Assembly: GCA_934538895.1 (NCBI GenBank) | Contig: CAKTCH010000028.1 | Coordinates: 1 to 11,666, forward strand | Length of the DNA stretch: 11,666 nt | Direction of reading: 5' to 3' | Origin: an uncultured Alphaproteobacteria bacterium | GTDB taxonomy: Bacteria; Pseudomonadota; Alphaproteobacteria; Micavibrionales; Micavibrionaceae | Shown here: positions 1-7,155 of the stretch, one piece after another | Layout of the letters: the number at the start of each line of letters is the position of its first letter | How positions within the stretch are numbered: the first letter of the stretch is position 1 | Program-made: the position numbers and the translations under genes | Notes under the pieces: model-generated | What the model was told of the DNA's origin: nothing | The model's database searches: none | The model's input: only the letters and a program-made list of their open reading frames with translations

Positions 1-358
1 GTATCAGCCATTTATAGGCTTCCTCTATATCTTCCGGCGTGGCGCTTTCCGGCAGGCTCAGGATTTCAAAGGCTTCGCTGCGGCTCATCGGCAGGCCGGG
101 TCGCATTTTCGCGGCCTGGGGCGCGCGCGGCTGTTTGGCTTTCCACCACGCCAGCGCCAGCGGCCATATGGCGATGACCAGCGCGATAGCCGCCGGCAGG
201 CGACCCGTAACGGCCATAAAGAATAATGCGAGGGTCAGGACGAAAAAGACAGACGCCCCTAAAAAGGCTGCGATCTGCTTCGGCTTGGCCGAGACAAAGA
301 ATTTATACAAACCGAAAAGGCCGAGCGCGACCCCGATGACCAGAAGAACGTAAGGCAT
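1..358 (-). CDS. Membrane-anchored J-domain (DnaJ-like) protein, 3'-truncated by the window edge
   Basis: The first 119 residues are visible and the gene runs off the left edge. Three hydrophobic segments are seen at about residues 4-22, 30-50 and 55-72. A short basic linker follows, and then the first helix of a J domain from residue 91 (MSRSEAFEIL, then PEDIEEAYKWL). This layout is known from alphaproteobacterial membrane J proteins, which stimulate DnaK at the inner membrane. The HPD tripeptide that would prove co-chaperone activity lies beyond the edge, so function is inferred. The start is the ATG at 358; an in-frame stop lies four codons upstream. No clear SD precedes it. The gene diverges from the aminopeptidase P gene across a 136-base spacer. 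Confidence 0.75.
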   Translation of the reverse strand, partial: MPYVLLVIGVALGLFGLYKFFVSAKPKQIAAFLGASVFFVLTLALFFMAVTGRLPAAIALVIAIWPLALAWWKAKQPRAPQAAKMRPGLPMSRSEAFEILSLPESATPEDIEEAYKWLI

Positions 359-422
359 TTTGTCAGTCTAACATGGATGGCGGGCTTTAAAAATAAAAAC
401 GGGGAATGGCTGAATGTACCGC

Positions 423-451
423 ATGACTTTGATAATAAAGGATTATATAAA
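423..451 (+). promoter_or_regulatory. Probable sigma70-type promoter of the aminopeptidase P gene
   Basis: A -35-like ATGACT (423-428) is followed by a 17-base spacer and TATAAA (446-451). The region is markedly A+T-rich compared with its flanks. It would start transcription near 458 and leave a leader of about 37 bases before the ATG at 495. The call rests on sequence match only. Confidence 0.42.
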
Positions 452-494
452 CTAATAATCATCATGAACCCCGAGACGAGAAAGGACAAAAGAC

Positions 495-2306
495 ATGGAA
501 CAGGCGGACAAACTGGCGGCGTTGCGCGCCCAGCTCGGGAAACGCAGCATAGATGGCTTTCTGGTGCCAAAGGCCGATGAATTTCAGGGCGAATATATTC
601 CGGCCTGTGCCGAACGCCTGCAATGGCTGACAGGTTTCACCGGCTCCGCCGGGGCGGCCGTGGTGCTGAAAGACCGCGCGCTGGCCATCAGCGACAACCG
701 TTACAGTATCCAGATCAAAAAGCAGATCAATCAAGAGCATTTCGAAATTGCCGAGGGCACGGGCCGTAAACTCGGCGAATGGCTGGCCGAAAACGCGCGT
801 GAGAACGCCGTGATCGGTTACGATCCGAAACTGCACACGCCCGCTGAAATCCAGATGCTGCAGGGATTGCTGGATAGTAAAGGCGCCAAGCTGCAACCGG
901 TGAAAGAGAACCTGGTCGATCTGCTCTGGAAAGACCGGCCCGATGCGCCGATGCAGCCGGTGGAAATATTCTCCGAGAAGGTCGCTGGCTGCCGCGCCAG
1001 CGACAAGATCGACGATATCGCGGCGGATATCGTGAAGAAGGGCGGGTTGGCCGCTATCGTTACCATGCCGGATTCCATCGCATGGTTGTTGAACATTCGC
1101 GGTACCGATGTGCCGCATACGCCGTTTGCGCTGTCCAGCGCCGTCGTGCGCAAGAACGGCACCGTCGATTGGTTTATAGACCCCGCCAGAATCCCGCCGA
1201 AAGTGCGCGCGCATATCGGCAACCGCGTGCAGGTTTTGCACCCCGATAAGCAGGAACAGGCGTTGCAGGATCTGGCGGCGCAATCGAAACGCGAAAAATT
1301 GCCCGTGCTGTTTGACCACAAGAACGGTTCTGTCTGGTTCAAGCAATTGATCGAGGGCAAAGGCGGCACGCTGAAAGATACCGAGGATTTATGCCTGCTG
1401 CCCAAGGCGTGCAAAACCCCCGCCGAACGAAAAGCCATCCGCGCAGCTCATGTGCGCGACGGCGTGGCGGAAACGAAATTCCTGTGCTGGCTGGACCGCG
1501 AAGCGCCGAAAGGTAGTCTGACGGAATTATCGGTCGCGGAAAAACTGGAAGAGTTCCGCGCGCGGCAAAAGGGTTTCCGCGATACCAGCTTCGATACCAT
1601 CGCAGGCTGGAAAGCCAACGGCGCGATCGTCCATTACCGTGCCACCGAAGAAAGCCATGCAAAAATCAAGCCGCCGGGTATTTTGCTGCTGGATAGCGGC
1701 GCGCAATATAACGACGGCACCACCGATATTACCCGCACCATTGCCATCGGCAAGGCCAGCGCCGCCCAGAAGAAAGCCAATACGCTGGTGCTGAAGGGCC
1801 ATATCGCGGTGGCTTCCACCGTTTTCCCGGAGGGCACCCGCGGCGTCGATCTGGATATGCTGGCGCGTCAGCCGCTCTTGCGCCGCAAGATGAATTACGG
1901 CCACGGCACGGGCCATGGCGTCGGCATTTACCTGTCCGTGCACGAACAGGGCGGCGGCCTGTCGAAAGCGTCCATGCGCCCTTTCAAGGCTGGCATGGTC
2001 GTCTCGAATGAGCCGGGTTACTATAAACAGGGCGCTTTCGGCATCCGTATCGAAAATCTGCTCATGGTGGTGGAGGCCGGCGTTATCGACGATGGCGGGA
2101 CCGCCCCTGCGAACGCGCTGGCATTCGAAACGATTACGCTTGTACCGATCGACAGGCGCCTGATCGATCTTGCGCTGATGAATGACGATGAAATCAAATG
2201 GCTGAACGATTACCACAAACGCGTGACACGCGAGATCGGGCCTTATCTCGACCCGGTGGAAAAGAAATGGCTGAAGGAGGCTTGTGCCTTCCTGAAAAAA
2301 GCCTGA
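495..2306 (+). CDS. pepP: Xaa-Pro aminopeptidase (aminopeptidase P, M24B family)
   Basis: A cytosolic metallopeptidase that removes an N-terminal residue when proline is second. The 603 residues match the long, three-domain form of aminopeptidase P: two creatinase-like N-terminal domains (about 1-140 and 150-310), a pita-bread catalytic domain (about 315-530) and a C-terminal tail of the peptidase M24 C-terminal type (about 540-603). All five metal ligands are visible: D400 and D411 (LLLDSG, GTTDITRT), H474 (HGTGHGVG), E506 (SNEPGYY) and E520 (GIRIE). The supporting histidines H380, H470 and H483 are present too. The enzyme should therefore be active. The ATG at 495 has AAGGA at 482-486, eight bases upstream. 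It appears to be transcribed alone. The gene name is by function, since this long form differs from the shorter E. coli PepP. Confidence 0.95.
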   Translation: MEQADKLAALRAQLGKRSIDGFLVPKADEFQGEYIPACAERLQWLTGFTGSAGAAVVLKDRALAISDNRYSIQIKKQINQEHFEIAEGTGRKLGEWLAENARENAVIGYDPKLHTPAEIQMLQGLLDSKGAKLQPVKENLVDLLWKDRPDAPMQPVEIFSEKVAGCRASDKIDDIAADIVKKGGLAAIVTMPDSIAWLLNIRGTDVPHTPFALSSAVVRKNGTVDWFIDPARIPPKVRAHIGNRVQVLHPDKQEQALQDLAAQSKREKLPVLFDHKNGSVWFKQLIEGKGGTLKDTEDLCLLPKACKTPAERKAIRAAHVRDGVAETKFLCWLDREAPKGSLTELSVAEKLEEFRARQKGFRDTSFDTIAGWKANGAIVHYRATEESHAKIKPPGILLLDSGAQYNDGTTDITRTIAIGKASAAQKKANTLVLKGHIAVASTVFPEGTRGVDLDMLARQPLLRRKMNYGHGTGHGVGIYLSVHEQGGGLSKASMRPFKAGMVVSNEPGYYKQGAFGIRIENLLMVVEAGVIDDGGTAPANALAFETITLVPIDRRLIDLALMNDDEIKWLNDYHKRVTREIGPYLDPVEKKWLKEACAFLKKA

Positions 2307-2338
2307 TGCCACCGCGGTGACTATACCACGGCGGCATC
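2305..2338 (-). terminator. Stem-loop between convergent genes, likely rimK terminator, possibly bidirectional
   Basis: A 14-base arm (2305-2318) pairs with 2325-2338 around a six-base loop, with two pairs becoming G-U depending on the strand. Reading on the minus strand, six T residues follow five bases after the stem (complement of 2293-2298), which fits intrinsic termination of rimK. On the plus strand only a weak A/T stretch follows. The stem overlaps the TGA stop of the aminopeptidase gene (2304-2306). Confidence 0.6.
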
Positions 2339-2353
2339 GGCGAATATTTAAAT

Positions 2354-3316
2354 TCAGGCAGCGGCGCGCAGGCGATGAAAGCGCGAGAAGAAACTTTGCA
2401 CCGGATGGGCGCACGCTTTGAAAATCGTATGCCTGATGATGGCAGCTGCTGCATTGACACCGCAAGCGCTCTCAAGACCCTTGAAGCCCGGTGAACTGTT
2501 TGCCTCGCAGATACGATAACCACCAGCCTCGTCGAACAGCAGATCGATGCCTGTGACTTCAAGGTTGAGTGCCTTGGACACGTTCAGCGCCAACTCGCGG
2601 ATCTCAGGCGTGACCGGATAGGGCTGTCCGGCACCGCCACGCGATATGTTTGACTTGAAGCTGCCGTCCGTGGCGCGGCGTTCCATACAGGCCAGCACCT
2701 TGCCACCCACTACAAAAACACGCACATCGCGGCCATGGCTGTAGCCGATATATTGCTGGAACAGGAAATGCACGTTACTACTACTGTTCGCTCCATGGAT
2801 CAGGTCGGTAAGGTCCTTGAACTTTTCCCGCGTTTCACAAAGGAAAACACCGCCACCGCGTGTACCGCGCAATGTTTTTACCACGACCGGGAAGCCAAGC
2901 TTGTTTTCAACCAAGTCAATATCCGGCGGGAATTTCCCTAGGATCGTGCGTGGTACCGGGAACCCTTTATTCACCAGAATTTGCTGGGTCTGCAATTTAT
3001 CGGCAACGGATTCTATACCGGTGGTACTGTTGATGACCGGCACCTTCAAGCTTTCATAAAAACGCAGAACAGAAAATGCCGTGAGACTGGTTTCCGCACC
3101 TGTACGGGGTAAAATTAAGTCTGGCGTTTCGATATGCTTACCGTTGTAAAGAGCGCGCCATTCATTGGTCGTATCGAGGACCAGATCGAAATTTTCAGGA
3201 TTGAGGATATCCAGCGAAGCACCAATTTTCTCAGCTTCCTCCTTCAGACGCAGACTTTCATAGGCTTCGGGATCGTCTGCTTCGATTTTACCATGATATA
3301 AAACCCAGATCTTCAT
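2354..3316 (-). CDS. rimK: RimK-family ATP-grasp alpha-L-glutamate ligase
   Basis: The family forms peptide bonds between an acyl-phosphate and an amino acid. E. coli RimK adds glutamates to the C-terminus of ribosomal protein S6. The 320 residues are close to the usual 300. The ATP-grasp fold is clear: K108, K147 and the glycine loop GTRGGG (151-156), the hinge QQY (187-189), ERR (212-214), a catalytic basic and Asn stretch ending SNISRGG (222-228), and the metal ligands D248, E261 and N263 (CEANSSPGFKG). I chose the ATG at 3316 because AGGAG lies ten bases upstream and homology to RimK begins at MKIWVLYHG. A start 26 codons further upstream lacks support. It follows rpsU on the same strand, beyond a strong terminator. 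Its true substrate (S6 or another protein) cannot be told from sequence. Confidence 0.88.
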   Translation of the reverse strand: MKIWVLYHGKIEADDPEAYESLRLKEEAEKIGASLDILNPENFDLVLDTTNEWRALYNGKHIETPDLILPRTGAETSLTAFSVLRFYESLKVPVINSTTGIESVADKLQTQQILVNKGFPVPRTILGKFPPDIDLVENKLGFPVVVKTLRGTRGGGVFLCETREKFKDLTDLIHGANSSSNVHFLFQQYIGYSHGRDVRVFVVGGKVLACMERRATDGSFKSNISRGGAGQPYPVTPEIRELALNVSKALNLEVTGIDLLFDEAGGYRICEANSSPGFKGLESACGVNAAAAIIRHTIFKACAHPVQSFFSRFHRLRAAA

Positions 3317-3410
3317 GCGACTTTCACTCCTGTAATAAAAGGAAGGGTCTTGCGTAACAACTATGAACCAAGATGTCCATCTTATTTTGGCCATGATCTA
3401 TTAAGTCTTT

Positions 3411-3431
3411 GAAATTAAACAATTTAATTTC
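3411..3431. promoter_or_regulatory. A+T-rich 9-bp perfect inverted repeat upstream of rimK
   Basis: GAAATTAAA and TTTAATTTC face each other across three bases. The repeat lies 95 bases before the rimK ATG and just downstream of the rpsU terminator. It could be an operator or upstream element of a rimK promoter, but I found no convincing -35/-10 pair to anchor it. Confidence 0.4.
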
Positions 3432-3472
3432 TGGAAAAGTCCCCCGCACTGACTCCCCATACACTAAGAAAC

Positions 3473-3500
3473 AAAACCCCCGGCAAGTTCCGGGGGTTTT
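3473..3500 (-). terminator. Intrinsic terminator of rpsU
   Basis: AAAACCCCCGG (3473-3483) and CCGGGGGTTTT (3490-3500) form a perfect 11-bp inverted repeat with a six-base loop. It lies 22 bases after the rpsU stop. The A and T arms make it a symmetric terminator, functional in either direction. It should isolate rimK from rpsU transcription. Confidence 0.85.
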
Positions 3501-3522
3501 ATCTTTAAGCGGGATTGAAAGT

Positions 3523-3729
3523 CTAGAATCCGTCGCGGTCGCGCTTCTTGCGCTCCATTTTACGCCAGCGGCGTACGGATTCGGCCTTTTCGCGTTTCTT
3601 TTTTACGGAGGGTTTCTCGTAATCACGACGCATCTTCATTTCGCGGAATACGCCTTCGCGCTGCAGCTTCTTCTTCAGAACGCGCAGGGCTTGATCGACG
3701 TTATTGTCGCGTACATTGACCGTTACCAA
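3523..3729 (-). CDS. rpsU: Small-subunit ribosomal protein bS21
   Basis: The 68 residues match bS21, the late-joining 30S protein near the anti-Shine-Dalgarno helix that assists initiation. The diagnostic block is RDNNVDQALRVLKKKLQREG, followed by FREMKMRRDYEKPS and a basic C-terminal helix rich in Lys and Arg. The length is usual for alphaproteobacteria. The start codon is TTG at 3729, supported by a strong SD (GAGGTGA, complement of 3736-3742) six bases upstream. No in-frame ATG could begin the conserved N-terminus. It has its own terminator and appears to be a single-gene unit. Confidence 0.95.
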   Translation of the reverse strand: MVTVNVRDNNVDQALRVLKKKLQREGVFREMKMRRDYEKPSVKKKREKAESVRRWRKMERKKRDRDGF

Positions 3730-3777
3730 ACTAAATCACCTCTTTCAGACATTACCTGGATTTTAAAACGTCAGGGT

Positions 3778-3806
3778 TTCTAACCTGTTAACGGGCCGGT
3801 AGGCAA
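3778..3806 (-). promoter_or_regulatory. Candidate promoter of rpsU
   Basis: On the minus strand TTGCCT (complement of 3801-3806) and TTAGAA (complement of 3778-3783) are separated by 17 bases. The start would be near 3771, leaving a leader of about 40 bases with the SD. The -10 box is mediocre, so this is tentative. Confidence 0.35.
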
Positions 3807-3864
3807 GGGAAAAATGGTGGAAAAGGCCTGTTTTTATAGGTTCCTGACCGGAATTATCGGGTTT

Positions 3865-4263
3865 TTAAGGCGCCGTGCTTTGCGAAGCGCGCATAGTATG
3901 CTCTCGCATGGCCTGATTATGGGTGCGCAGAGCTTGAGTCCGGAGACCGGCAAATCGAAGCTGGTCCCTGGATAGCAGGTCCATGGCTTCTTTGCTCCCC
4001 TCGGTTAATGATGTTAGACGCCGTAAAGTCCTGCCCGGTAATTTTTCCGGCTTCAGGAATGATGGGACATCCTCCCGGTCAAGGAGTGTCGTCAGCGTTT
4101 TTGATAGCAGCCGCGCTTTGTCTTTCGTGCGGATAGTATCGAATATGCTCCGGTCATCTGACGCGTCATAACCCGCAGGATGCCATGTCGCGATCTTGGC
4201 GTTCAGTTGAATAATCTTCAATAATAAACGGGCGTCGTCGAGGGAATAGAGTCCCCATGGCAT
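3865..4263 (-). CDS. Uncharacterised reading frame in frame with the upstream zincin, after one TAG
   Basis: 132 residues, mostly charged and helical, with no signal peptide, membrane segment or motif that I recognise. It stays in the same frame as the zincin gene and is separated from its TAG stop (4284-4282) by only six codons. The ATG at 4263 has no SD at a usable distance; the nearest AGGA is over 20 bases upstream. Three readings are possible: a C-terminal domain cut off by a nonsense mutation, a readthrough extension, or a separate translationally coupled gene. The absence of other stops over 130 codons suggests that it is, or recently was, coding. No function can be assigned. Confidence 0.5.
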   Translation of the reverse strand: MPWGLYSLDDARLLLKIIQLNAKIATWHPAGYDASDDRSIFDTIRTKDKARLLSKTLTTLLDREDVPSFLKPEKLPGRTLRRLTSLTEGSKEAMDLLSRDQLRFAGLRTQALRTHNQAMREHTMRASQSTAP

Positions 4264-4281
4264 ATGCTTCGATTCAGATGC

Positions 4282-4914
4282 CTATTCCTGGAATTCTTGT
4301 GCGCAAGGCAGAACCGCATTTTTATAGAAATCTCTTTGCGTTGCCGGAAGGTCCTGGTAACGCTGTGCCGTCTTATCGCCAAAGCCTTCGGGAAGATTAA
4401 GTGCTTTCCGGGTTTCATCCTTCCATTTAGCCGCATAATGCGCGGCATAGGCGCAGGCGCCGATTTCATTGAGCTGGCTGATATGCCATGTAATAAGCGG
4501 CCCCCTTTGGTATTTCAGCCAGTTCAGGGATTTATCTTGAAAACCGTGGGCGACTTCATGGGCAATGGTATATCCGGCGGCTTCGTTGGAAAGCGCAGGC
4601 GAAATACGAATCGTACCGTCTATGTAGCCGCCGTCCGATGTGGAAGCGTTCCCCCAGTGAAGTCTGAGGCCCTTACGGGACGCATACCGGTATATTTTTT
4701 CACCTTCACGGCTTTGCCGCATCATGGCAATGATCTTTTTAAACCGGGGATGGCCTTGTTCCGCGATCTTGCTGAAAAGCGTGCCTTGTTTCAGATCAGG
4801 ATTGGTATTCGCCGGTGCATCTTCCGGCGCCGTTGCCAAGGCGCTGCCGGCAAGGGCCGTGCTGATGGCGAATGCGGCAGAAAGCTTATGTAGTAAAGTA
4901 TTGTAACGCATCAT
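4282..4914 (-). CDS. Exported putative zinc metallopeptidase with HEVAH motif
   Basis: 210 residues. A signal peptide is clear: basic/polar MMRYNTLLHK, a hydrophobic core, and probable cleavage after ALA at residue 27. The mature part contains HEVAH (H119, E120, H123), with E150 in QLNEIGACAYAA as the probable third zinc ligand. That is a gluzincin pattern, so the protein likely acts in the periplasm or outside the cell. It resembles the uncharacterised putative metallopeptidase families found in alphaproteobacteria; I cannot fix the family without a profile search. Cys153 and Cys204 might form a disulfide. Two ATGs occur in tandem (4914 and 4911) and no strong SD is seen. It follows the small membrane protein by 31 bases, apparently in one operon, and its frame continues past the TAG into the next reading frame. 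Confidence 0.75.
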   Translation of the reverse strand: MMRYNTLLHKLSAAFAISTALAGSALATAPEDAPANTNPDLKQGTLFSKIAEQGHPRFKKIIAMMRQSREGEKIYRYASRKGLRLHWGNASTSDGGYIDGTIRISPALSNEAAGYTIAHEVAHGFQDKSLNWLKYQRGPLITWHISQLNEIGACAYAAHYAAKWKDETRKALNLPEGFGDKTAQRYQDLPATQRDFYKNAVLPCAQEFQE

Positions 4915-4945
4915 ACCCGGATCTTTAATGGAGACAGAGGCCTTA

Positions 4946-5338
4946 TTACCTCATTTTATATACAAAAACCGTATTCCCGTATCCTTCGCCGCGCGTGGCG
5001 CCGAGCGCATCTTTATAGCCATGGGAATAAGGTCCCCTCGCTTCGCAGACGCGGCCCTCAGCGCTATCGCGCACTGCAAACTCAAAAGCGCCGGATATAT
5101 CAGAAGCCGTTCCACGCAAACTGCCATCCTTGGCAGGATGCAGGTCTTTGGACGTCATAAGGGGAATATCGTTGCCCGGCCTGATCACCGAAATAAGGCC
5201 CTTGCCGTTATCGGTGCATATTGCTTCGGATTCAGGAATCTCTATGATTTGCTGCCGCCCTGTAAAAATAAGGGCCGCTACAGCAATGGCGGTATAAGTA
5301 GCACGAATAAAAAACATTGTATTATCAGAAGATGACAT
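4946..5338 (-). CDS. Small membrane-anchored or exported protein of unknown function
   Basis: 130 residues with one hydrophobic segment at about residues 9-26 (FFIRATYTAIAVAALIF), which may be a signal anchor. The rest is soluble and presumably periplasmic. It contains two cysteines (in EAICTDNG and GRVCEARG) that could pair. I do not recognise a domain. The ATG at 5338 is chosen because GAGG lies five bases upstream and a good promoter ends just before it. Two in-frame upstream ATGs (5386, 5356) fall within or next to the promoter and would not be transcribed. It leads the group that includes the HEVAH zincin, so it may be a partner or unrelated passenger. Confidence 0.6.
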   Translation of the reverse strand: MSSSDNTMFFIRATYTAIAVAALIFTGRQQIIEIPESEAICTDNGKGLISVIRPGNDIPLMTSKDLHPAKDGSLRGTASDISGAFEFAVRDSAEGRVCEARGPYSHGYKDALGATRGEGYGNTVFVYKMR

Positions 5339-5353
5339 ATAAGCCTCACTTGG

Positions 5354-5375
5354 CATGATTTTACGTAAAATGATG
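5354..5375. promoter_or_regulatory. Near-perfect 22-bp palindrome, probable operator over the -10 box
   Basis: The core ATTTTACGTAAAAT (5358-5371) is a perfect 14-bp palindrome. After one mismatched pair it continues with CAT (5354-5356) and ATG (5373-5375). It covers the -10 box of the promoter for the 5338-3865 group, the classic place for a repressor site. The binding protein is unknown. Confidence 0.5.
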
Positions 5376-5386
5376 TATGGGGTCAA
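5358..5386 (-). promoter_or_regulatory. Sigma70-type promoter for the 5338-to-3865 gene group
   Basis: TTGACC (complement of 5381-5386), a 17-base spacer and TAAAAT (complement of 5358-5363) form one of the best promoter matches in the window. Transcription would start near 5351, leaving a leader of about 12 bases before the ATG at 5338. Confidence 0.65.
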
Positions 5387-5394
5387 GTAATAAT

Positions 5395-5416
5395 GCGCTC
5401 ATTACGGGGGGAGCGC
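5395..5416 (-). terminator. Weak hairpin downstream of yejF, possible terminator
   Basis: GCGCTC (5395-5400) and GAGCGC (5411-5416) pair around a ten-base loop, 31 bases after the yejF stop. No T run follows on the minus strand, only ATTATTAC, so termination would be weak or factor-assisted. Confidence 0.3.
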
Positions 5417-5447
5417 TGGAGATCGCCCTTATGAATGAAATATCCCT

Positions 5448-7064
5448 TTACGCCGCTTTTCTGGTTTTCAACGCTAAAGCGGCATCCAGCAGGGCCTTGG
5501 TATATTCCGTTTGCGGATTGTCGAAAACCGCTTGCGCCGGGCCTTGCTCCACCACCTTGCCGTCCTTCATCACGATCAGTTCGTGCGCCATCGCCCGCAC
5601 CACGCGTAAATCGTGCGAGATGAACATGTAGGCGAGATTGTATTTCTCCTGCAAGCCGCGCAGCAGGTCGACGATCTGCGCCTGCACCGAAACGTCCAGC
5701 GCCGATGTCGGCTCGTCGAGCATCAGCAGTTCAGGTTGCAGCACCATCGCGCGGGCGATGGAAATGCGCTGGCGCTGCCCGCCGGAAAATTCATGCGGGT
5801 AACGGTGACGCGTTTCAGGATCGAGATTTACATCGCGCAAGGCCTGCACCACCAGTTCCTCGCGCGCGGCGGGGGAAAGGTCGCGGCGATGGACTTCCAG
5901 CCCCTCGGCGACGATCTGCCCGATGCTCAGCCGCGGTGATAGCGCGCCATAAGGGTCCTGAAACACGATCTGCATTCTGGCGCGCAAGGGGCGCATGTCA
6001 TCGCGGTCATAGCCGGAAATAATGCGATCCCTGAATGTAATCTCTCCTTGCGACGCTGTCAGGCGCAACAGGGCCAGCCCGAGCGTGGTCTTCCCCGAGC
6101 CGGACTCGCCGACGACGCCGACTGTCTGGCCCGCGCGGCAGGTGACGCTGACGCCGTCCACGGCCTTGACCCATTCTTTCGTTTTGCCGAAGAAGTTTTT
6201 CCGGCGCGGGAAATGAACCTTGATGTCGGAGGCCTTAAGAATATAGGCTTCTCCGCCCGGAAGAGGGGGGCTGGATTTCGGCTGCGCCGAAAGCAGCATT
6301 TTCGTGTAATCATGCTGCGGATCGGCGAAAAGGGCGGCGGCTTCGTTCTGCTCGACGATGCCCCCGTTCTTCATCACGCACACATGATCGGCCATTTTCT
6401 CGACGACGGACAAGTCGTGCGTAATCAGCAGCAGCGACATATCCAGCTTGTCCTTGAGCGATTGCAGCAACTCGAGAATCTGCGCCTGTACGGTGACGTC
6501 CAGTGCCGTCGTCGGCTCGTCGGCGATCAGGAGGCTCGGGTGGTTGGCAAGGGCCATCGCAATCATGACGCGCTGGCGCTGGCCGCCCGAGAGTTCATGC
6601 GGATAAGCTTTCAAACGGTCCTTCAGACGCGAAAGCCCCACAAGATCGAGCAATTCGAGAACGCGCGCGCGCACCTGCGTATCGTTCATGCGCTGATGCA
6701 CTTTCAGCACTTCGCCGATTTGCCGTTCGATCGTGTGCAGCGGGTTAAGCGAAGTCATCGGTTCCTGAAAGATCATGCCGATGCGATGGCCGCGCAGACT
6801 GCGCATGAAACGCTCGCCGCTGCTCACCAACTCCTGATCGCCGAAACGGATGGAACCGGAAGGATGCGCGGCGCGCGGATAGGGCAGGAGCTGCATGACC
6901 GAAAGTGCCGTGACCGACTTGCCGGAGCCGGATTCCCCGACCAGCGCTACCGTCTGCCCTTTGCGGATATCGAACGAAACGCCCCGGACGGCGCTGAAAA
7001 CGCCGTCGGCGGTATGAAAATCGACGCCAAGGTCTTTGACGCTGAGGAGGGCAGGATCAGTCAT
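5448..7064 (-). CDS. yejF: Fused double ABC ATPase of a peptide/microcin C-type importer (YejF-like)
   Basis: 538 residues containing two complete ATP-binding cassettes, each followed by an oligopeptide-transporter C-terminal extension. Cassette 1: Walker A GESGSGKS (43-50), signature LSGGQ (158-162), Walker B with D182-E183, H216. Cassette 2: GESGSGKT (319-326), FSGGQ (426-430), D450-E451, H484. The fused arrangement, the length and blocks such as NPLHT and LDPETRHRYP...EFSGGQRQR closely resemble E. coli YejF (529 residues), the ATPase of the YejABEF system that imports microcin C and other peptides. All catalytic residues are present. The genes for the binding protein and permeases (yejA, B, E) are not in the window. 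The ATG at 7064 lacks an obvious SD. It is divergent from the M48-like gene. Confidence 0.9.
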   Translation of the reverse strand: MTDPALLSVKDLGVDFHTADGVFSAVRGVSFDIRKGQTVALVGESGSGKSVTALSVMQLLPYPRAAHPSGSIRFGDQELVSSGERFMRSLRGHRIGMIFQEPMTSLNPLHTIERQIGEVLKVHQRMNDTQVRARVLELLDLVGLSRLKDRLKAYPHELSGGQRQRVMIAMALANHPSLLIADEPTTALDVTVQAQILELLQSLKDKLDMSLLLITHDLSVVEKMADHVCVMKNGGIVEQNEAAALFADPQHDYTKMLLSAQPKSSPPLPGGEAYILKASDIKVHFPRRKNFFGKTKEWVKAVDGVSVTCRAGQTVGVVGESGSGKTTLGLALLRLTASQGEITFRDRIISGYDRDDMRPLRARMQIVFQDPYGALSPRLSIGQIVAEGLEVHRRDLSPAAREELVVQALRDVNLDPETRHRYPHEFSGGQRQRISIARAMVLQPELLMLDEPTSALDVSVQAQIVDLLRGLQEKYNLAYMFISHDLRVVRAMAHELIVMKDGKVVEQGPAQAVFDNPQTEYTKALLDAALALKTRKAA

Positions 7065-7155
7065 GTTCGGGATTTAAGCACAAGAGGGAAGCTTAGTCTT
7101 TGAAGAATTAAAAGGAAGATTGTACTTATCCATTATGTTATGTTAAAACTATTCC
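7065..7155. promoter_or_regulatory. Divergent promoter region of yejF and the M48-like gene
   Basis: A 91-base A+T-rich spacer between divergent starts. For yejF (minus), TTAACA (complement of 7141-7146) and TACAAT (complement of 7119-7124) with a 16-base spacer is the best pair. For the plus gene, TTGTAC (7120-7125) and TTAAAA (7143-7148) with 17 bases would place the start within a few bases of the ATG at 7156. The two candidates overlap, so the genes could interfere with each other. Confidence 0.4.

Noticed and set aside
377..580. A 67-codon plus frame across the aminopeptidase P start
   Set aside because: It overlaps the promoter, SD and start of a certain gene in another frame and has no SD.
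462..1346. A long minus-strand frame opposite aminopeptidase P; similar ones at 1527-2465 and 7941-8843
   Set aside because: Antisense shadows of strongly supported genes, with Arg/His-rich composition and no domain.
3409..3783. Plus-strand frame of 124 codons covering rpsU
   Set aside because: It spans the rpsU terminator and gene on the other strand; bS21 is certain.
4264..4893. Plus-strand frame of 209 codons opposite the HEVAH zincin
   Set aside because: The opposite strand has a signal peptide and a zinc motif; this frame has neither motif nor SD.
6048..7103. A 351-codon open frame on the plus strand opposite yejF
   Set aside because: It lies wholly across the well-supported YejF gene, is rich in His, Arg and Gln as expected from the complement of a GC-rich gene, and matches no family.
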